From positions 1 through 47,628 of the forward strand of contig QHTZ01000085.1 in assembly GCA_003221005.1 (NCBI GenBank): DNA of 47,628 bases. The letters run 5' to 3'. The first letter of the stretch is position 1; the number at the start of each line of letters is the position of its first letter. Both the position numbers and the translations under genes were made by a program. The DNA is from Gemmatimonadota bacterium. GTDB taxonomy: Bacteria > Gemmatimonadota > Gemmatimonadetes > Gemmatimonadales > GWC2-71-9. Positions 39,906 through 47,620 of this stretch are shown one piece after another. Under the pieces are notes generated by a model, which was not told the origin of the DNA, searched no databases, and saw only the letters and a list, made by a program, of their open reading frames with translations.

Positions 39906-40829
39906 ATGCGGGTCGTCTTCTTCGGCACCCCCGAATTCGCAGTCCCGTCACTCGAAGCCCTGCTGGGCGAGGGGTTCGACGTGCTGGCGGCGGTGACACA
40001 GCCCGACCGCCCGCGGGGACGGTCTCGCTCGACGCCACAGCCCCCGCCGGTGAAGGTCGCCGCGGAAGAGGAAGACGTACCCGTGCTGCAACCGGAGCGG
40101 CCGACCGACCCGACATTCGTCGCGCGCCTGCGCGCGCTGGCGCCCGACATCGGGGTCGTGGTGGCATACGGCCACATCCTGAAGCCGGACTTGCTCGCGA
40201 TCCCGAGGCAGGGCATGGTGAACGTACACCCTTCCCTGCTCCCCGAGCTGCGCGGCGCGGCGCCGATCGCGTGGGCGATCATCAACGGACTCGAGAAGAC
40301 CGGTGTTACCATCATGCAGCTCGACGCCGGCATGGACTCAGGCCCCATCCTGCATCAAATCCCGGAGGACCTGCCGGCCGACATCACCGGTGGCGAGCTG
40401 TCGCTGCATCTCGCCGAAGTCGGCGCCGAGGCGCTGGTTGAGGCCCTGGCCCGGCTGGCGCAGGGAGCTATCCAGCCGCGGCCGCAGGACCACGCCCGTG
40501 CCACGTACGCGCCCAAAGTCACGCGCGAGACGGCACGCATCGACTGGACCGCGCCAGCGGAGCGCGTCGCCCGGCTGATCCGCGGTCTCGATCCCAAGCC
40601 GGGCGCGTGGACCGAGCTCGAGGGCAGATCGGTGAAGCTGTTCGGAGCGGCGGCTACGGAGGGACACGGCGCTCCCGGCGAAGTGCTGCGCGCCGACGGG
40701 ACACTCGTGCTCGCCACGGGGGAGGGCGCCGTGACGGTCGAAGACGTCCAGCCCGAGGGCAAGGAGCGGATGCCCAGCGCGGACTGGGTGCGCGGGCGTG
40801 GCGTGCAGACCGGCCGCCGGTTTCGGTGA
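39906..40829 (+). CDS. fmt: Methionyl-tRNA formyltransferase
   Basis: 307 residues. Formylates initiator Met-tRNA using 10-formyl-tetrahydrofolate. N-terminal VFFGTPEFAVPSL, catalytic Asn106 and His108 in VNVHPSLLPELRGAAP and Asp144 in MDSGPIL; C-terminal OB-like tRNA-binding domain (from about 205). Overlaps thiE by GTGA. Confidence 0.96.
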   Translation: MRVVFFGTPEFAVPSLEALLGEGFDVLAAVTQPDRPRGRSRSTPQPPPVKVAAEEEDVPVLQPERPTDPTFVARLRALAPDIGVVVAYGHILKPDLLAIPRQGMVNVHPSLLPELRGAAPIAWAIINGLEKTGVTIMQLDAGMDSGPILHQIPEDLPADITGGELSLHLAEVGAEALVEALARLAQGAIQPRPQDHARATYAPKVTRETARIDWTAPAERVARLIRGLDPKPGAWTELEGRSVKLFGAAATEGHGAPGEVLRADGTLVLATGEGAVTVEDVQPEGKERMPSADWVRGRGVQTGRRFR

Positions 40830-41440
40830 GGCCGCCGCTCCCCTGCCTGCACGCGGTCACCGACGAACGGATCGCCCGCCGGCCGGACCTCAGCGCCGTC
40901 GCCGCAGAGCTCGCGGCCGGCGGCGGGGCGGCCATCGCATTCCACGCCCGGGGACGCGGCCTCTCGGGGCTAGAGCATTATGAGTTAGCCGTCCGATTGA
41001 CGGACCGTCCGACCGTCCAGCTGTTCGTGAACGACCGCCTCGACATCGCGCTCGCGTGCGGCGCCACTGGCGTCCAGCTCGGCGCGGGGAGTGTCGATCC
41101 TGGGGACGCCCGCCGACTCGAGCCCCGGTGGTGGATCGGCCGTTCGGTTCATGACCTGGCAGAGGCGACGGCCGCGCGGAACGCGGGGGCCGACTATCTT
41201 TTACTGGGACCCGTGTTCCGGACGGCGACCCATCCCGGACGGGAGCCGCTCGATCCCGGGACGGTTTCCGCGGTGGTGGCGCTCGGGCTGCCGGTCATCG
41301 CGATTGGCGGAGTGACGCCTGGACGCGCGATGGAGCTGAAGGCGGCCGGAGTCCACGGAGTGGCGGCGATCCGGGCGCTGTGGGACGCGGACGATCCCGC
41401 ACGAGCCGCCCGCCGCTTGTTGCAGGAGTTGGACGCATGA
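40826..41440 (+). CDS. thiE: Thiamine phosphate synthase
   Basis: 204 residues from GTG 40826. Couples the pyrimidine and thiazole phosphates to thiamine phosphate. TIM-barrel blocks: QLFVNDRLDIALACGATGVQLG, IGRSVHDLAEA, DYLLLGPVFRTATHPG and VIAIGGVTPGRAMELKAAGVHGVAAI. The N-terminus is short and a usual REK phosphate-region segment is replaced by HARGRGL, so it may be TenI-like (aromatase) rather than full ThiE; the context next to thiS-thiG fits either. An 8-bp repeat (41004-41018) encodes DRPTV. Confidence 0.85.
   Translation: MRPPLPCLHAVTDERIARRPDLSAVAAELAAGGGAAIAFHARGRGLSGLEHYELAVRLTDRPTVQLFVNDRLDIALACGATGVQLGAGSVDPGDARRLEPRWWIGRSVHDLAEATAARNAGADYLLLGPVFRTATHPGREPLDPGTVSAVVALGLPVIAIGGVTPGRAMELKAAGVHGVAAIRALWDADDPARAARRLLQELDA
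41004..41018. repeat. 8-bp ACCGTCCG repeat in thiE
   Basis: ACCGTCCG then ACCGTCC, the exact reverse complement of part of the GTCGGACG array in the amidohydrolase gene. It encodes DRPTV in both proteins. Confidence 0.8.
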
Positions 41441-41581
41441 ATGCAACGGTCAGCGTAGTCGTGAACGGCGAGCCCCGAGCCGGAGCACAATCGCCGGATC
41501 GTGCGCCGGCCCGCGCTCGGGGACGTGCGCGTGGCGCCCGGTGACGCGATCGAGCTCGTGCACTTCGTGGGAGGCGGCTGA
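41437..41581 (+). pseudogene. thiS: Broken thiS (sulfur carrier protein)
   Basis: The ATG at 41437 overlaps the thiE stop and starts a ThiS-like MNATVSVVVNGEPR. After this the frame becomes nonsense and stops at 41544. In the +1 frame, positions about 41483-41581 encode the rest of ThiS: EHNRRIVRRPALGDVRVAPGDAIELVHFVGGG with the terminal Gly-Gly needed for thiocarboxylation. The span is 145 bases (one over a multiple of three), against about 200 for a normal 66-residue ThiS, so roughly 56 bases encoding the central part are missing. Either a real inactivating deletion or an assembly error. thiG follows after 3 bases. Confidence 0.75.
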
Positions 41582-41584
41582 GCG

Positions 41585-42382
41585 ATGGCGACGGCGGTGG
41601 AAGTGGTGAAGGATACGCCGTTCAGGATCAGCGGCCGGACGTTCCGGTCCCGCCTGATGGTGGGCACGGGGAAGTATCGCGACAACCCGACGATGGTGCA
41701 CGCCATCGAGGCCTCCGGCGCGGAGATCGTCACGGTCGCCGTGCGGCGAGTGAGCCTCGACCGTACGAAGGAAGAGGGCGTCCTCTATCATCTCGATGCG
41801 ACGCGGTTGTTCCTGCTCGCCAACACCGCCGGCTGCTACACCGCGGAGGATGCCATTCGGTACGCGCGGCTCGCGCGCGAGGCAGGATTCAACGACTTCG
41901 TGAAGCTCGAGGTGATCGGAGACCAGGAGACCCTGCTGCCAGACACGCAGGGATTGCTCCAGGCCGCCCGCACGCTGGTGAAGGATGGCTTCAAGGTGCT
42001 CGCGTACACGAACGAAGATCTGGTTACGGCGCTGCGGCTCGAAGACGCCGGTGTCGCCGCCGTGATGCCTCTCGCCTCGCCCATCGGCAGCGGGTTGGGG
42101 CTGCTCAATCCGTACAGCGTCCGCCTCATCAAGCGCCGGCTTCAGGTCCCCGTGGTGGTGGATGCAGGCGTCGGGACGGCGTCCGACGCCTGCATCACGA
42201 TGGAACAGGGCGTCGACGGCATCCTCATGAACACCGCGCTCGCCGCCGCGCAGGAGCCCGTGGCCATGGCTCACGCAATGCGTCTCGCCGTTGAGGCGGG
42301 GCGCGCCGCGTTCCTCGCGGGCCGCATGCCGCGCCGCGAGATCGCGATGCCGTCCTCCCCGCTCGGGGGGATGCTGGATTAA
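41585..42382 (+). CDS. thiG: Thiazole synthase ThiG
   Basis: 265 residues. Builds the thiazole ring from deoxyxylulose phosphate, dehydroglycine and ThiS-thiocarboxylate. TIM barrel with LMVGTGKYRDNPTM, IVTVAVRRV, the Schiff-base Lys107 in FVKLEVIGD, VMPLASPIGSGLGL and VVVDAGVGTASDA. All family motifs intact, which contrasts with the damaged thiS just upstream. Confidence 0.95.
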   Translation: MATAVEVVKDTPFRISGRTFRSRLMVGTGKYRDNPTMVHAIEASGAEIVTVAVRRVSLDRTKEEGVLYHLDATRLFLLANTAGCYTAEDAIRYARLAREAGFNDFVKLEVIGDQETLLPDTQGLLQAARTLVKDGFKVLAYTNEDLVTALRLEDAGVAAVMPLASPIGSGLGLLNPYSVRLIKRRLQVPVVVDAGVGTASDACITMEQGVDGILMNTALAAAQEPVAMAHAMRLAVEAGRAAFLAGRMPRREIAMPSSPLGGMLD

Positions 42383-43658
42383 GGAAGTCACCGCCGCGCG
42401 GCGCGCGGCGCTCGAGATCCTCAAACAGGTGGATGCCGGCGCCACCTTCGCGGTGGCGCGCGACCGCCAGCTCGGCGCCCTGGCGGCGCGCGACCGCCGG
42501 CTCGCCTACGAGCTCGCGGCCGGCGTGCTGCGCCGGCGCGCCGAGCTCGACCGGCTGCTGCCTGTTGCGAGTGTCGATCCCCGCCTGCGCGACATCCTGC
42601 GGCTCGGTGCCTACCAGCTGCGCCGTCTCACCCGCGTGCCGGCCTACGCGGCCGTCACCACGAGTGTCGCGCTCGCCCGCGAGGTCGGAGGGGAGCGTGC
42701 GGCGGGGTACGTCAACCGGCTGTTGCGCGACATGGCCCGGGATGCGAGAAGCGAGATGCGGGATGCGAGGGGCTCGCATCCCGAGTGGCTGGCGCAGCGG
42801 TGGCGAACGCGCTTTGGGCCCGACGAAGCGGCGCGTCTCATGGCACGGAACGACGTGCGGCCTGCGCTGACCCTGCAACCGGCACGCTGGGACGCCGGCA
42901 CGTTGCGCGAGCACCTCCGCGCAGCCGGATTCGGGGTAGAAGAAGCGCCGTACGGAGCGGGATTGAGAGTGATCACCGGACCCAACGCATCCCGCATCCC
43001 GCATCCCGCGCAGGTTCCGGGGTTCACCGAAGGTGGGTTTATCGTGCAGGACTCCTCCGCCGCCCTCGTCTGCCGCTTCGCCGGAGCGCCCGCGGGGGCG
43101 CTCGTGTACGACGCGTGCGCGGCCCCGGGAGGCAAGGCCGTGGCACTCGAGCGGCTGGGGGCGCGGGTGGTGGCGGGGGACGCGCGCCGCGACCGCGTCG
43201 GGACGCTCGCCGCGACCGCGCGACGCGCCGGAGTGGCGGTCCGCGTGATCGTCGCCGATCTTGTGACCGCGCCGCTGCCGGCGGGCCTGCCGGACGTCGT
43301 GCTGCTCGACGCGCCCTGCACCGCCACCGGGACGATGGCGCGCCACCCTGATGCGCGTTGGCGCCTGTCGTCGCGCCGGCTGGCCCGCGCCGCGGCGCGG
43401 CAGCGCGAGCTGCTCGACCATGCCGCGGCGCTGGTGCGGCCGGGAGGCTGGCTGGTGTACGCCACCTGTTCACTCGAACCGGAGGAGAACGTCGCTCAAG
43501 TGACAGCTTTGCTGGAGCGCCGGCGGGACTTCCGGCGCGACCCGCCGCACGCGACGGTGCCGGACGAGCTGGTGACGGACGCGGGGGACTTCGAGTCGCT
43601 CCCGCACCGTCATGGGATCGACGGCGCGTACGCGGCGCGGCTCCGGAGGGCGGGCTGA
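42291..43658 (+). CDS. rsmB: 16S rRNA m5C967 methyltransferase RsmB
   Basis: N-terminal NusB-like helical domain (from TAARRAALEILKQV), then a SAM methyltransferase: VQDSSAALVCRFAG, YDACAAPGGKA, VLLDAPCTATGTMARHPD (Cys of motif IV) and ATCSLEPEENVAQV (catalytic Cys of motif VI). The start is unclear: the only in-frame ATG (42291, used here) is deep in thiG, and homology starts at about 42384. An ATT at 42378, seven bases after GGGGGG and overlapping the thiG stop, may be the real start. Two heptamer arrays sit in loops. Confidence 0.88.
   Translation: MRRGAPRSSRAACRAARSRCRPPRSGGCWIKEVTAARRAALEILKQVDAGATFAVARDRQLGALAARDRRLAYELAAGVLRRRAELDRLLPVASVDPRLRDILRLGAYQLRRLTRVPAYAAVTTSVALAREVGGERAAGYVNRLLRDMARDARSEMRDARGSHPEWLAQRWRTRFGPDEAARLMARNDVRPALTLQPARWDAGTLREHLRAAGFGVEEAPYGAGLRVITGPNASRIPHPAQVPGFTEGGFIVQDSSAALVCRFAGAPAGALVYDACAAPGGKAVALERLGARVVAGDARRDRVGTLAATARRAGVAVRVIVADLVTAPLPAGLPDVVLLDAPCTATGTMARHPDARWRLSSRRLARAAARQRELLDHAAALVRPGGWLVYATCSLEPEENVAQVTALLERRRDFRRDPPHATVPDELVTDAGDFESLPHRHGIDGAYAARLRRAG
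42744..42783. repeat. Heptamer array and hairpin in rsmB
   Basis: GCGAGAA, GCGAGAT, GCGGGAT, GCGAGGG in tandem (42744-42771). Bases 42759-42769 (CGGGATGCGAG) pair perfectly with 42773-42783 over a 3-base loop. Encodes RSEMRDARG in a linker before SHPEWL. Confidence 0.88.
42989..43009. repeat. Inverted heptamer array in rsmB (ATCCCGC x3)
   Basis: Three exact ATCCCGC units, the reverse of the GCGGGAT units 225 bases upstream, encoding SRIPHPA in a loop before the PGFTEGGF block. Confidence 0.9.
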
Positions 43659-44431
43659 TGCGGGTGCGCCGCCACTTGCCGCCACTCGATCAGTGGCGGC
43701 TGCCAGTTGGGATCGAGCGCGACGCCGCCAAGCGCTGGACGCTCTATGTCGCGAGCGCCGTGCTCGCGGGCTATCTGACGGCGTATCTGATCGTGTTCCC
43801 CGCACCGCTGCTGCACGGGCACGACGTGGTGCCGCGCGTGGTGGGGCTTACCGTCACGGAAGCCTCAGGTGAGATCCAGAAGGCGGGACTCCAGGTCCAG
43901 GACGGGGGCGCGGAGCCCGATCCGACGACGCCGCAGGGCACGGTGATCTGGCAGGATCCTCCTGCCGGCGTGAGTGCTCCAGCCGGTTTGCGGGTGACCC
44001 TGGTGTCGAGCGACGGACCGCCCAAGATTCCGGTACCCGACGTGTCGGGCCTCGAGGGCGGGCTGAGCCAACGGTTGCTCGCGGCGGCCGGCCTCGCGGC
44101 GGCGGCGGTGGAGTCGGTGCAGGCTGCGTCACCTCCCGGAATCACGATGCTGACGCGCCCGCCGGCGGGGAGTCTGCTCGCGCCCGGGGCAGCGGTGACC
44201 GTGGTGGTGAGCCGCGGCGCGCCGACGATCCCCGTCCCGGATGTGCTGGGGATGTCGCAGGCCGACGCGCGTACGCGGGTCGAACTGGAGGGGCTACAGC
44301 TCGGGACGGTGACGCGGCGGCGGACCGCGGGTGCCAACCCGGGCACGGTGGTGGCGCAGAAGCCCGCGGCGGGGACCCTGGCTGCGCCCGGCACGGTCGT
44401 GGACATCGTTGTCGCTCGGAGCCCGCAATGA
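43658..44431 (+). CDS. Membrane-anchored PASTA-domain protein
   Basis: 257 residues: short basic cytosolic start, one membrane helix (about 28-47) and three PASTA repeats outside (about 56-118, 122-190, 192-255), each with the VP-x-V/D-x-x-G start (VVPRVVGLT, PVPDVSGLE, PVPDVLGMS). PASTA domains bind muropeptides or beta-lactams in Ser/Thr kinases and PBPs; here there is no kinase or catalytic domain. A cell-wall scaffold or sensor role is inferred. TGATG overlap with rsmB and ATGA with rpe. Confidence 0.9.
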   Translation: MRVRRHLPPLDQWRLPVGIERDAAKRWTLYVASAVLAGYLTAYLIVFPAPLLHGHDVVPRVVGLTVTEASGEIQKAGLQVQDGGAEPDPTTPQGTVIWQDPPAGVSAPAGLRVTLVSSDGPPKIPVPDVSGLEGGLSQRLLAAAGLAAAAVESVQAASPPGITMLTRPPAGSLLAPGAAVTVVVSRGAPTIPVPDVLGMSQADARTRVELEGLQLGTVTRRRTAGANPGTVVAQKPAAGTLAAPGTVVDIVVARSPQ

Positions 44432-45099
44432 CCAACGGCATTCGCATCGCCCCCAGCATCTTGAGCGCGGACCTCACCCGGCTCGCGCAGCAGGTCGAGC
44501 AGGTCGTGGCCGGCGGCGCCGACTGGCTGCACGTGGACGTGATGGACGGGCGCTTCGTCCCGAACCTGACGTTCGGCGCGAATATGGTCGAGGCCCTGCG
44601 CAAGCTGAGCGACAAGCCCCTCGACGTGCACCTGATGGTGGTCGAACCCGAGCGCTACATCGACCGGTTCGCGGACGCCGGCGCGTCGGTGTTCACCTTC
44701 CACCCGGAGGTGTCCCCGCACGCGCAGCGCCACCTCGTGCACTGCAAGAGTCGAGGCATGATGGCGGGGCTCGCCCTCAACCCCAGCACGCCGCTCTCGA
44801 TGGTCGAGGAAGTGGTGGCGGATCTCGACCTGCTGCTCATCATGACGGTCAATCCCGGCTTCGGCGGACAGTCGTACATCCCGGCTTCGAACGACAAGAT
44901 CCGGCGGGCGCGCGAGCTGTTGAACGCGCGGGGCTCACGCGCGTTCCTCGAGGTGGACGGTGGCATTTCCCGCCAGACGATCGCGGCGGCGCACGCGGCC
45001 GGTGCGGACACGTTCGTGGCGGGGAATGCGGTGTTCGCGAGCGCCGATCCGGCGCGCGAGGTACAGGAGCTGCGCCGCCGCTGCCTGGTCACGGTATGA
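44428..45099 (+). CDS. rpe: Ribulose-phosphate 3-epimerase
   Basis: 223 residues. Interconverts ribulose-5-P and xylulose-5-P (pentose phosphate/Calvin routes). TIM-barrel motifs: IAPSILSADL, LHVDVMDGRFVPN (metal/catalytic Asp), DVHLMV, MTVNPGFGGQ and EVDGGIS. Normal length. Coupled both ways by ATGA. Confidence 0.96.
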   Translation: MTNGIRIAPSILSADLTRLAQQVEQVVAGGADWLHVDVMDGRFVPNLTFGANMVEALRKLSDKPLDVHLMVVEPERYIDRFADAGASVFTFHPEVSPHAQRHLVHCKSRGMMAGLALNPSTPLSMVEEVVADLDLLLIMTVNPGFGGQSYIPASNDKIRRARELLNARGSRAFLEVDGGISRQTIAAAHAAGADTFVAGNAVFASADPAREVQELRRRCLVTV

Positions 45100-45632
45100 C
45101 GAGCGCGCGCCAATGGAGCCTGGTCGCGGGCGCGACGATGACCGTCGTGTTCGGCGTCGCGCTCGCGATCAAGCTCCGCCCCCAGCTCGACCTGATCGGA
45201 CCCGGCTCGCGCACTCCCGACTTTCGCATCGTGAACGCGCGCACCGGCCAGCCCGCGTCCCTCGCGGACTACCGCGGGAAGGTCGTGCTCCTCAACATCT
45301 GGGCGACCTGGTGCGACCCCTGCCGCCTCGAGATGCCCTCGATGGAGAAGCTCAGCGAGCACCTCAAGGGGAGCGACTTCCGCGTCGTCGCCGTGAGCGT
45401 GGATCGGGACGGGCCGGACGTTGTGATGAAGTTCGTGAACGACCTCGGCCTCCACTTCGACATCCTGCAGGATCGCTCGGGGGCGATCCGCCAGACGCTG
45501 CAGACGACGGGCGTGCCAGAGAGCTTCGTGATCGACCGCGACGGCATCATCATCAAGAAGGTCATCGGCGCCGAGCAGTGGGACGCCCCGGTGAACGAGG
45601 CCCTCATACGGACGCTGCTCGATGGCCGGTAG
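45096..45632 (+). CDS. TlpA/ResA-like thioredoxin, membrane anchored
   Basis: 178 residues; membrane helix about 8-27, then a TlpA-type thioredoxin fold with WATWCDPC (Cys73, Cys76), preceded by PDFRIVNARTGQ and followed by VVAVSVDRDG and GVPESFVIDRDGIII. It reduces periplasmic disulfides, for example in cytochrome c maturation. Overlaps YbbR gene by 11 bases. Confidence 0.92.
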   Translation: MTSARQWSLVAGATMTVVFGVALAIKLRPQLDLIGPGSRTPDFRIVNARTGQPASLADYRGKVVLLNIWATWCDPCRLEMPSMEKLSEHLKGSDFRVVAVSVDRDGPDVVMKFVNDLGLHFDILQDRSGAIRQTLQTTGVPESFVIDRDGIIIKKVIGAEQWDAPVNEALIRTLLDGR

Positions 45633-46581
45633 CTTCGGCCAGCTGTTCCTGCGCAACTGGCCGATCAAGCTCGCGGCCCTGTTCTTCGCCGTGATGCTGT
45701 ACGTCGCGGTCGCCGCGCAGCAGCCCGTCACCCAGACGCTCATGCTGCGGCTCGAGGTCCTGGGGCCCCCCGGCCGGCCGATCAAGCAGCAGCCGGGCGC
45801 TGTGGCCGTGCTGATCAGCGGCAAGGGCGGCGAGCTGCTGAAGCTCCGCTCCCTCCCCCGCGTGATCACCAAAGTGCTCCCCGACACGTTCTCCGGGTCG
45901 GTGTGGCACTGGCGGGTGCAGCCCTCCGACGTGCCGATCCCCAAGGGCGTGGACGTCCTCGTGGCCGATATCACGCCGCGGGACATCGAGGTGACGCTTG
46001 ACTCCGCCGCGCACAAAGACGTGCGCGTGGTCTCTCGCGTCACCGTGCAGGCCGATTCCGGCTTCCTCATCCAGGGGCTCGCCGTGCTACCGAGCACGGC
46101 GCAGCTGCTGGGGCCCGCGAAGAGCGTCGCGGCCATCGACTCGGTGGTGACGGTGGTCGCCACGATCGCCAGCGTGAGCGGACCGTTCTTCCACACCGTG
46201 CCGATCGACACGGGCCTGCTCGGCCCGGTGCGGGTCCTGCCGAGGGAGGTACGGGTCTCGGGCGAGGTCACGCCGCTGCTGCAACGCAGCTTCACGGGCG
46301 TCGTCGTGACGACCGCGGCCTCGGGGTTCACCGGGTTCAGCCTGGCGACCGAGCGCGTGGTCGTGGAGGTCTCGGGCCCGGAGAAGCGGGTGCAGGCCCT
46401 GACGCGCGACAGTCTGCGGGTCGTCGCCCACGTCGTCGGGCGCGGGTCGCCGGCCCCGTACGCGCGCCTCACCGTGGCCACGCCGGCCGGCATCACCGCC
46501 CGGGCGGTGCCCGACTCGGTGGCGCTCAAGCCGGCTCCTCCCAAGCCGGCTCCTCCCAAACGGAAGCCCGGCCGTGGCTGA
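45622..46581 (+). CDS. YbbR-domain (CdaR-like) membrane protein
   Basis: 319 residues. N-terminal helix (14-33, WPIKLAALFFAVMLYVAVA) then several YbbR repeats of about 80 residues outside the membrane (for example PRDIEVTLDSAAHKDVRV; PREVRVSGEVTPLLQR). CdaR regulates the cyclic-di-AMP synthase CdaA in Firmicutes, but no cdaA is in this window. The C-terminus has a 15-bp tandem repeat (KPAPPKPAPPK). Confidence 0.85.
   Translation: MAGSFGQLFLRNWPIKLAALFFAVMLYVAVAAQQPVTQTLMLRLEVLGPPGRPIKQQPGAVAVLISGKGGELLKLRSLPRVITKVLPDTFSGSVWHWRVQPSDVPIPKGVDVLVADITPRDIEVTLDSAAHKDVRVVSRVTVQADSGFLIQGLAVLPSTAQLLGPAKSVAAIDSVVTVVATIASVSGPFFHTVPIDTGLLGPVRVLPREVRVSGEVTPLLQRSFTGVVVTTAASGFTGFSLATERVVVEVSGPEKRVQALTRDSLRVVAHVVGRGSPAPYARLTVATPAGITARAVPDSVALKPAPPKPAPPKRKPGRG
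46528..46557. repeat. 15-bp tandem repeat at the YbbR 3' end
   Basis: AAGCCGGCTCCTCCC twice in tandem, encoding KPAPP twice. In-frame unit, so copy changes only lengthen the tail. Confidence 0.9.
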
Positions 46582-47620
46582 CGTCATGCTCGGGATCGAG
46601 ACGTCGTGCGACGAGACCTCGGCGGCGCTGCTCGTGGGCGAGCGGTCGCGCCCCGAGCTCGCGAGCCTCGTGATCCTGTCGCAGGACGTGCATCGCGTAT
46701 TCGGAGGCGTGGTGCCTGAGCTCGCGAGCCGCGCGCACCTCGCCGCGCTCCCTGCCGTGGTGGAGCGCGCCCTCGTTGAGGCGGGTGTGGGGTGGCACGC
46801 CGTGGACGCCGTCGCGGTCACGGCGGGACCAGGTCTCGTGGGCGCGCTGCTCGTCGGCGTGGTGTACGCCAAGGCGCTCGCCTACGCGGGCGACCGCGCC
46901 CTGATCGGCGTCAACCATCTCGAGGGTCACCTCTTCGCCCCCCTGGTCGAGGACCCCCAGCTCGAGCCGCCATTCGTGGCGCTGCTCGTCTCGGGGGGCC
47001 ACACGCTGCTGCTCGACGTGCCCGCCTGGGGACGCTACCGGCTCCTGGGAGCGACGCGCGACGACGCCGCCGGCGAGGCGTTCGACAAAGTCGCCACGCT
47101 GCTCGGCCTGGGCTATCCCGGCGGACCGGAGATCGAGCGCCTCGCCGCCACGGGCGACCCGACCCGGTTCACCTTCCCGCGGCCGATGCGGGACGCAGGC
47201 TTCGAGTTCTCCTTCTCGGGGCTCAAGACGGCGGTGCTGCACGCCGTGCGCGGCTCCGACGACCTCGAGCGGGACCGGCCGCACCTCGCCCGGGCGTTCC
47301 AAGACGCGGTCCTCGACGTGCTCGTGACCAAGCTCGAGCGCGCGATCCAGGCGACGGGCTATCGTATCGCGCTGCTCGGGGGCGGGGTCGCTTGCAGCCG
47401 CGCCCTCGCCGAGCTCGCCGCGCGGCGACTGGCGGGCTGCGCCCGCGTCGCCGTGGCGAGCCCTCGCCTCAATGCCGACAACGCCGCGATGATCGCGCGC
47501 GCCGGGTGGTACCGCCTCGCGCTGGGCGAGCGCAGCGACTGGACTCTCGACGCCCGTGCCGACCTGCCGCTCCCGGGACTGGAGCCAGCCACCCTTCCCG
47601 ACCTCACCCCACACCCATGA
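46574..47620 (+). CDS. tsaD: tRNA N6-threonylcarbamoyladenosine transferase TsaD
   Basis: 348 residues from GTG 46574 (overlaps YbbR by 8 bases; ATG 46586 is an alternative start at MLGIETSCDE). Makes t6A37 with TsaB/E/C. ASKHA motifs: GIETSCDETSAALL, PELASRAHLAALP, GPGLVGALLVGV, NHLEGHLFAP, LLVSGGHT, KVATLLGLGYPGGPEIE and LLGGGVACSRALAE. Full length. Another gene starts within its stop. Confidence 0.96.
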   Translation: MADVMLGIETSCDETSAALLVGERSRPELASLVILSQDVHRVFGGVVPELASRAHLAALPAVVERALVEAGVGWHAVDAVAVTAGPGLVGALLVGVVYAKALAYAGDRALIGVNHLEGHLFAPLVEDPQLEPPFVALLVSGGHTLLLDVPAWGRYRLLGATRDDAAGEAFDKVATLLGLGYPGGPEIERLAATGDPTRFTFPRPMRDAGFEFSFSGLKTAVLHAVRGSDDLERDRPHLARAFQDAVLDVLVTKLERAIQATGYRIALLGGGVACSRALAELAARRLAGCARVAVASPRLNADNAAMIARAGWYRLALGERSDWTLDARADLPLPGLEPATLPDLTPHP

